From the NCBI RefSeq assembly GCF_943193015.1, contig NZ_CALPCM010000037.1, positions 1 to 26,831 on the forward strand: a stretch of DNA of 26,831 nucleotides, in the 5' to 3' direction. Position numbers and translations under genes: made by a program. The notes below the pieces were generated by a model. The model had not been told where the DNA came from. It searched no databases and was given only the letters and a program-made list of their open reading frames with translations. The DNA is from Hominisplanchenecus_A murintestinalis (lineage in GTDB: Bacteria; Bacillota; Clostridia; Lachnospirales; Lachnospiraceae). Numbering within the stretch: the stretch's first letter is position 1; every line of letters starts with the position of its first letter. Shown in pieces: positions 22,692-26,831 of this stretch.

Positions 22692-23201
22692 TTAAACTTC
22701 ATAGATTGCCCCCTTTTCTCCGTCAAAAGGGTATTCGCTAAAATCCTCAAACATATCTACCGCTTCTTCCGGCACATAGGCAGACCAGTCTTTTTCGGTC
22801 ATGGTGTGGCGGATCGTCCGGTATACCGTAGAGTAACTTTCCGTAGTAAAGCGGCATTTAACACTGACCGCCGCCACTTCCACAAAGGTTCCGTCCTCCA
22901 AAAGCCAAAGCTCCCTAAGATACGTCCCCTCGACCAGTGTGGAATATACCTGCACCGGCTCCTGGAAAATCCGGCAGGCTTTCTGTTCAAACAGGTCAGG
23001 CCCATGGTATTTCATGGACAGGTCAGCAGAGCCGCCTGCGTAATAGGCAAGAGGGGTTTCACTGCGGTAACGGATGCTTTGCACCAGCTTTTCCATATCC
23101 AGACGCGCAAGGGCTTCTTTCCGTTCCTTCTTATTGGGATACAGATAGGAATAAACCTTTCTGATCGCATTTTCAACTTCTTTTCCTTTAAACATTTCCA
23201 T
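22692..23201 (-). CDS. Unknown conserved ICE protein
   Basis: A 169-residue protein that I cannot assign. The N-terminus is helical and basic (KEVENAIRKVYSYLYPNKKE). The middle is beta-rich (VYSTLVEGTYLRELWLLEDG, then TFVEVAAVSVKCRF), and the C-terminus is acidic (EEAVDMFEDFSEYPFDGEKG). There is no membrane segment. It starts 14 bp inside the end of the DUF5720-like gene, so it is part of the parA-parB operon. Confidence 0.6.
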   Translation of the reverse strand: MEMFKGKEVENAIRKVYSYLYPNKKERKEALARLDMEKLVQSIRYRSETPLAYYAGGSADLSMKYHGPDLFEQKACRIFQEPVQVYSTLVEGTYLRELWLLEDGTFVEVAAVSVKCRFTTESYSTVYRTIRHTMTEKDWSAYVPEEAVDMFEDFSEYPFDGEKGAIYEV

Positions 23202-23472
23202 GCCTCCGTTTCTTCTTGTCTAACAGGATATGCCCCTCAATGATACGGGCGTTTCTTCTGATACGGATTTCCCTGCGGCCCTGGCTCTCCAATGCCTTCC
23301 TGTAATCAGCTTCGGACAGGAACAGGCGCATCTCGTCACCGGGTCTGCCATAGGGATTTTTCCGTTTACATACCATAAATTCGATCATGTGGCTGGTAGT
23401 ATCCTCGAACCGCTCCACGGCCAGAATATCATGGCCTTTTAGCTCCCGGAAGGGAGCCGCCATTTCCGTCAT
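23188..23472 (-). CDS. DUF5720-like small ICE protein B
   Basis: A 94-residue protein: RELKGHDILAVERFEDTTSH then MIEFMVCKRKNPYGRPGDEM, LFLSEADYRKALESQGRREI, and a basic tail ending DKKKRRHGNV. It is paralogous to the protein at 21018-21344. The ATG at 23470-23472 follows GAAAGGAG and lies 14 bp after parB, so it is probably co-transcribed with the partition genes. Function unknown. Confidence 0.65.
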   Translation of the reverse strand: MTEMAAPFRELKGHDILAVERFEDTTSHMIEFMVCKRKNPYGRPGDEMRLFLSEADYRKALESQGRREIRIRRNARIIEGHILLDKKKRRHGNV

Positions 23473-23486
23473 AGGCAGCTCCTTTC

Positions 23487-24422
23487 TCAGCGTTCCTGCT
23501 GGTGTTGGCGTTTTTTCTGCCACTGTTCCAGCAGCTTGATAATGGTTTCCTCCATCTTCTTGGGAGTGTAGCTTTTGGGAAAATATTTCCGCAGGGTGTC
23601 AGAGGTAAATGTCACCTTATCCAGATCGCTCTTTTTTTCCTCTGACATAATGGCCAGCATCACATCCCCGGTCAGTTTCCCTTCCTGGCTGAATTTCTTC
23701 ATGCGCTGGGCCTGGGAGAGTGAAGGGGTGGCCTGTTCATAGTCCATGGTTTCAACAAGCGTTTTCTGTTCCTCTTTCGTCAGGAAAGACAGCTCGTAGG
23801 CAGGGTTAAAGGCGATTTTTTTGTCGTCTACCATATCCAGCAGGGGAGGAATCAGTTCAGTCAGGCGGATAAAGCGTTGTATCTGATTTTTACTTTGCCC
23901 GACTTGCTCAGCGAGAATATCTCTTGATTTCTTTCCGTCTGACTTGTGCCCAACTTGGGCACAAGTTAAGTCGAGACGTTCGCCCTGATGCTTCATAGCG
24001 TCCAGCTTCATTTTATAAGCAAAGGCCCGTTCGCTTGGAAGAAGGCTTTCGCGTTGGAGATTGCTGTCAACCATGATAATCGTGGCGGCATCATCATCCA
24101 GATCACGGACAATGACTGGCATTGTTTCCTTTTCCGCCAGCTCGCTGGCCCGGTGGCGGCGGTGTCCGGCAATCAGTTCATAGCCGCCCTCCGCACGGGG
24201 CCTTGCAATCGCAGGGACAAGTACGCCATACTGACGAACGCTTTCCGCTGTTTCCAGCATAGATTCATCGTCCTTTACTTTAAAGGGATGCCCTTCAAAG
24301 GCGTGCAGTTCTGCCAGAGGAATCTCCATAACCTTTTCGCGTCCGACATCAGCCCGGCTTTCCTCGGTGGAAAACAGGTCATCGACAGAAGCCAGCTTTA
24401 CTTTTTTCGCGCTGCTTTTCAA
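23487..24422 (-). CDS. parB: ParB-like partition protein
   Basis: A 311-residue protein. The N-terminal ParB nuclease-like (CTP-binding) domain has the signature IPLAELHAFEGHPFKVKDDE and ELIAGHRRHRASELAE (about residue 95). A central helix-turn-helix follows (REDILAEQVGQSKNQIQRFI-like segment at 155-175). The C-terminus is basic. It would bind a centromere-like site and work with ParA to stabilise the excised ICE. The start is TTG after AGGAGGTG, inside the parA end with a 44-bp overlap. Confidence 0.9.
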   Translation of the reverse strand: MKSSAKKVKLASVDDLFSTEESRADVGREKVMEIPLAELHAFEGHPFKVKDDESMLETAESVRQYGVLVPAIARPRAEGGYELIAGHRRHRASELAEKETMPVIVRDLDDDAATIIMVDSNLQRESLLPSERAFAYKMKLDAMKHQGERLDLTCAQVGHKSDGKKSRDILAEQVGQSKNQIQRFIRLTELIPPLLDMVDDKKIAFNPAYELSFLTKEEQKTLVETMDYEQATPSLSQAQRMKKFSQEGKLTGDVMLAIMSEEKKSDLDKVTFTSDTLRKYFPKSYTPKKMEETIIKLLEQWQKKRQHQQER

Positions 24423-25200
24423 CCTTTAGCACCTCCTTTGTCAGATTTTTATAGGCACTTGCCACCTTGCCCTCCGGGTCATGGGCGTAAATGCTTTTCC
24501 CTTCTGCGCTGATTTCCTTTGCCCGGACAGAATGGGGGATTTCGGATGTAAAAACTTTAATCTTGGAGCCGTAATTCTCACGCAGCAGAGCGGCGATCTC
24601 TTTGGCAAAGTTCGTCCGGGAATCAACCATAGTCAAGAGAATCCCGTCTATGTTCAGTTTTGGGTTGATCTGGCGGCGTACCTTATTGATGGTCTGCAAA
24701 AGCTGTTCCAGGCCCTTGGCCGGGAGATATTCCGCCTGGACAGGTATGAGAACGCTGTTCGCGGCGGCCAGGGCATTAACTGTCAGCATCCCCAGTGAAG
24801 GCTGGCAGTCTACAATGATGTGGCTGTACTGGCGTTTGACCGTATCAAGGTATTGGCGGAGAATCGTTTCACGGCTCATAGCGTTTACAAGAGATACCTC
24901 CATGCCGGACAGTTCTATGTTGGCAGGCATAAGGTCTACACCTTCTGCATGGTGAAGAATCCCCTCACCGGGAGGGATGGGTGTATCAGTGAGTACCTTC
25001 CCCATCATATCGGAGAGAGTGACCGGCAGGTTATCCGGGCGGTCATAGCCTAAACTGATGGAGAGGCTGCCCTGCGGATCTCCGTCAATCAGTAATACCT
25101 TTTTTCCTTCCTGGGCCAGCCCGATACCAAGATTGGCACAGGTCGTTGTCTTGCCGACACCACCTTTCTGGTTGGCAACGGCGATAATATTTGCGTTCAT
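24379..25200 (-). CDS. parA: ParA-family partition ATPase
   Basis: A 273-residue Soj/ParA-type ATPase with deviant Walker A KGGVGKTTTCANLG (about residues 11-24), Walker A' LLIDGDPQGSLSISLGYD, and Walker B-like HIIVDCQPSLGMLTVNALAA. The size and small N-terminus match chromosomal/ICE-type ParA without a DNA-binding domain. It powers segregation of the circular ICE with ParB. ATG preceded by AGGAGGTGGTTCAGTAA. It is the first gene of the visible backbone operon. Confidence 0.93.
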   Translation of the reverse strand: MNANIIAVANQKGGVGKTTTCANLGIGLAQEGKKVLLIDGDPQGSLSISLGYDRPDNLPVTLSDMMGKVLTDTPIPPGEGILHHAEGVDLMPANIELSGMEVSLVNAMSRETILRQYLDTVKRQYSHIIVDCQPSLGMLTVNALAAANSVLIPVQAEYLPAKGLEQLLQTINKVRRQINPKLNIDGILLTMVDSRTNFAKEIAALLRENYGSKIKVFTSEIPHSVRAKEISAEGKSIYAHDPEGKVASAYKNLTKEVLKVEKQREKSKAGFCR

Positions 25201-25228
25201 TTACTGAACCACCTCCTATTTTGGGGCA

Positions 25229-25258
25229 TAAAAATAGGCGCTCATTTTTGAACGCCTA
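25229..25258 (-). terminator. Terminator or attenuator before parA
   Basis: On the minus strand TAGGCG and CGCCTA form a stem around a 12-nt loop, followed by TTTTTA. It can end transcription of the preceding small frame. A TATAAT at 25265-25270 directly upstream would place a transcript start at the hairpin itself, so it might attenuate parA (weak evidence). Confidence 0.6.
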
Positions 25259-25287
25259 CATATAATTATAGAAATCTTTATTCAGTT

Positions 25288-25494
25288 TTAAGCTGCGGGA
25301 ATGTTCAGCATGATATTTACCACGAATTGAGGTTCCTCTGTCTTTTTGTATTCCAAAATATCCTTCTTTTCCTCAATTCTGCTCCGCTTCATGGTTTTCT
25401 GGTAGATGGGGAGCCTGTCCAAAAGTAAGGTAGAAGGCTCGTCAAACCTGCATAAATCCTGGATTTTTTCGGGTTTTTCCTCAACGGAGCATTT
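25288..25494 (-). CDS. Unknown frame open to the ICE terminus (5' end missing)
   Basis: On the minus strand a frame stays open from the ICE end through KCSVEEKPEKIQDLCRFDEP and KKTEEPQFVVNIMLNIPAA to a stop at 25288. The only ATG within the ICE part gives 35 residues at most (MKRSRIEEKK...). The frame reads on into host DNA. It may be the tail of a gene whose start lies at the other ICE end and is joined on circularisation. I do not recognise the family. Confidence 0.4.
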   Translation of the reverse strand, partial: KCSVEEKPEKIQDLCRFDEPSTLLLDRLPIYQKTMKRSRIEEKKDILEYKKTEEPQFVVNIMLNIPAA

Positions 25495-25495
25495 C

Positions 25496-25963
25496 GATAC
25501 AGATATAGGTACAGAAGAACTGGCACATCTCGAAATCGTTTCCACCATCGTTCATCAGCTTACCCGCAACCTGTCGATGGAGGAAATCGAGAATTCCGGC
25601 CTTGGTCCGTATTATATTGACCACACCGTCGCTGTATGGCCTCAGTCTGCCGCAGGAATTCCGGTAAACTCCTGTGAATTTCAGTCAAAAGGCGATCCTA
25701 TTACAGACTTATTCGAAGACCTTGCCGCAGAGCAAAAAGCCCGCAGCACTTACGACAACATCCTGCGCGTAGTGAAAAATACCCCTGAAGTAGCTGACCC
25801 GATTCGCTTCCTACGTGCACGTGAGGTTGTACATTTCCAGCGTTTCGGTGAAGCCCTGTCCACCGTCCAGGAAGAACTGAACAGCAAGAACTTCTATGCT
25901 TACAACCCTTCCTTTGACAAACCGGCATTCTGCACCTGCAATGATGGATGTGATAACAAATGA
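25496..25963 (+). pseudogene. Mn-catalase (CotJC-like), N-terminally truncated by ICE insertion
   Basis: The host frame begins at TDIGTEELAHLEIVSTIVHQ and continues through QSKGDPITDLFEDLAAEQKA and FLRAREVVHFQRFGEALSTV, with ferritin-like di-manganese ligands (EELAHLE, EQKA, REVVHFQRF). It ends in a Cys-rich tail (CTCNDGCDN). Mn-catalases of this type break down hydrogen peroxide. About the first 60 residues, including the first metal ligands, are missing; comparison with B. subtilis CotJC places the break just before TDIGTEE. ICE-derived sequence offers an in-frame ATG at 25406, but without a ribosome-binding site. Confidence 0.85.
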
Positions 25964-26457
25964 GAAAAGAACTGAATGAAGCCGCCGAACTGCTCCGCAC
26001 CACCACTCCGGAAGCATATGCTTTCCTTTATGGGAGCAATGCATATCCGGAAGTATCAGGCGCTGCTTACCTGTATCCGCTCTGGAGCGGAACTCTAATG
26101 CTAGTAGAAGTAAGCGGCCTTCCGTTTTCTGAAGAATCCTGTGCAGAACGCGTCTTTGGATTTCATATCCACGAAGGACGCACTTGCACTGGCACAAAGG
26201 ATGACCCTTTTGCAGACACAGGCTCACACTTTAATCCGGAGGGCTGCCCCCATCCGGAACACTCCGGCGATTTACCTCCTCTTTTCGGAAACCGAGGCTA
26301 TGCCCTCTCTATCTTCTATACAGAAAGGTTTTTCCCAGAAGAAATTGTCGGCAGGACACTGGTAATCCACGATATGCCCGATGATTTTAAGACTCAGCCC
26401 TCTGGTAATTCCGGTGTCAAGATCGTATGTGGGGAAATCAAAGAAAATGAGGACTAA
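25960..26457 (+). CDS. Cu/Zn superoxide dismutase-family protein (SodC-like)
   Basis: A 165-residue protein with the SodC metal-binding pattern: FHIHEG, then a bridging-type His in GSHFNPEG, HPEHSGDLP with the zinc Asp, and VIHDMPDDF. Disulfide-type Cys residues occur (CTGTKDD, KIVCGE). The position of the active-site Arg in GN(A/S)GxRxxCG is Lys (GNSGVKIVCG). There is no signal peptide, so it is probably cytoplasmic, unlike most bacterial SodC. The ATG overlaps the catalase stop as ATGA. The pair suits superoxide-then-peroxide removal, but the catalase partner is broken here. Confidence 0.85.
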   Translation: MRKELNEAAELLRTTTPEAYAFLYGSNAYPEVSGAAYLYPLWSGTLMLVEVSGLPFSEESCAERVFGFHIHEGRTCTGTKDDPFADTGSHFNPEGCPHPEHSGDLPPLFGNRGYALSIFYTERFFPEEIVGRTLVIHDMPDDFKTQPSGNSGVKIVCGEIKENED

Positions 26458-26540
26458 CTAAACGACGATTCCCAGACTCCAGACTGCCTGCTAAATAAAA
26501 AGCCTGTGAAACTTTGAATCTGTTGACAAACTAAAGAAAT

Positions 26541-26585
26541 ATGCCCTCTTGTGTGATATAATTATTGTATCACACAAGAGGGCAT
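26541..26585. repeat. Perfect 18-bp inverted repeat downstream of the SodC gene
   Basis: ATGCCCTCTTGTGTGATA and its exact inverse are separated by 9 nt (TAATTATTG). It lies 84 bp after the SOD stop and could end that transcript, although no T-run follows. It might also be the end of a mobile element. Confidence 0.7.
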
Positions 26586-26831
26586 TATATATAATGATGT
26601 TGGGGTCAAAACCATAAATAAATTTGCCCCTATTCCTATAGTACCTTGAAAAATTCATATTTTGTAGTATATCGCCGAACATTTGAGCATATATGTCGGG
26701 TATTCCCTGCCTTGTTTTATGCAAGTACTGGATTTTGGGCATAATGCCCTAAGCCCTTCACATAATTGAAGAGTTTTCGGAAATTCAACGCTGCTATTTT
26801 GGATCCGAAAAAGAACTTGCCACGCTGTTTC
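26586..26831. other. Gene-free host stretch, possibly decayed insertion sequence
   Basis: No convincing gene is seen. The minus strand has two short broken coding-like segments in different frames (one reads FFFGSKIAALNFRKLFNYVK, the other QGIPDIYAQMFGDILQNMNF). Small dyads such as GGGCATAATGCCC also occur. A frame-shifted transposase remnant is possible but not shown. Confidence 0.3.

Larger units (their letters stand above)
5640..25495 (-). mobile_element. Integrative conjugative element backbone (Tn1549/CD1115-like), interrupted by nested elements
   Basis: The backbone consists of 19920-25495 plus 9702-9805 and 5640-6987 once the insertions are removed. It reads parA, parB, DUF5720-like, unknown, DUF6017-type, DUF4406-like, DUF5720-like, pcfB, virD4, maff2, an order typical of Clostridia conjugative transposons. 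One end lies in the host Mn-catalase gene near 25490-25500. The rest of the transfer genes and the integrase are outside the window. The conjugation coupling protein is disrupted, so self-transfer from this copy looks unlikely (inference). Confidence 0.7.

Noticed and set aside
25406..25495. ATG at 25406 as the start of a fused Mn-catalase
   Set aside because: The first 30 residues come from the ICE, have no homology to the family and lack a ribosome-binding site. The frame is open by chance.
26491..26742. 83-residue minus-strand frame after the SOD gene
   Set aside because: It runs through the perfect inverted repeat, has poor codon character at its end and no ribosome-binding site. At best a decayed transposase piece.

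Overview
The window looks like part of the accessory genome of a gut Clostridia species, probably Lachnospiraceae. This is inferred from the gene families present (CotJC-type Mn-catalase, CD1115-type VirD4, Maff2, Tn4451-type transposition genes, a cysteine-rich KTR protein) and from the moderate GC content. No rRNA, tRNA or CRISPR array was found. Almost every gene lies on the minus strand, so transcription runs from high to low coordinates. The window is a nested stack of mobile elements.

Host edge (about 25,495-26,831, plus strand): a Mn-catalase gene that has lost its N-terminal part, translationally coupled to a Cu/Zn superoxide dismutase-like gene. An integrative conjugative element (ICE) ends inside the catalase gene.

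ICE backbone (about 25,495 down to 5,640, interrupted): parA, parB, a conserved unknown gene, two DUF5720-like paralogues, a DUF6017-type replication protein, a DUF4406-like gene, pcfB, virD4 and maff2. virD4 is broken twice. A Tn4451-like mobilizable element of about 10.1 kb sits just after the Walker A region, and a 2.7-kb group II intron sits further downstream. maff2 is cut by a further element that runs off the left edge.

Element 2 (9,806-19,919, Tn4451-like) reads in order: large serine recombinase, a 150-bp dyad, an AT-rich cargo (XRE regulator, unknown protein, KTR protein), a sigma/HTH/winged-helix regulatory trio, a candidate oriT, mobC, a MOBP-type relaxase, a Cys-rich VLP protein, RepA_N initiator, DnaC-like ATPase and tnpW. 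Joining its two ends in silico creates a consensus promoter (TTGACA, 16 bp, TATAAT) in front of the recombinase gene, as is known for Tn4451. The repA gene contains four tandem 23-bp iteron-like repeats.

Element 1 (1-about 5,639) has the same chassis: dyad, cargo, sigma/HTH/winged-helix trio, oriT candidate and mobC. Its cargo differs: an AraC regulator, a broken small gene, an HD-domain protein, a hexapeptide acetyltransferase and a HAD phosphatase. Its relaxase gene would begin at the window edge. No recombinase gene is seen at its visible end.

The two chassis copies point to a family of related elements that swap cargo between the dyad and the sigma-factor gene. The conjugation machinery of the host ICE looks disabled by the insertions, whereas element 2 looks intact for excision and mobilization in trans.
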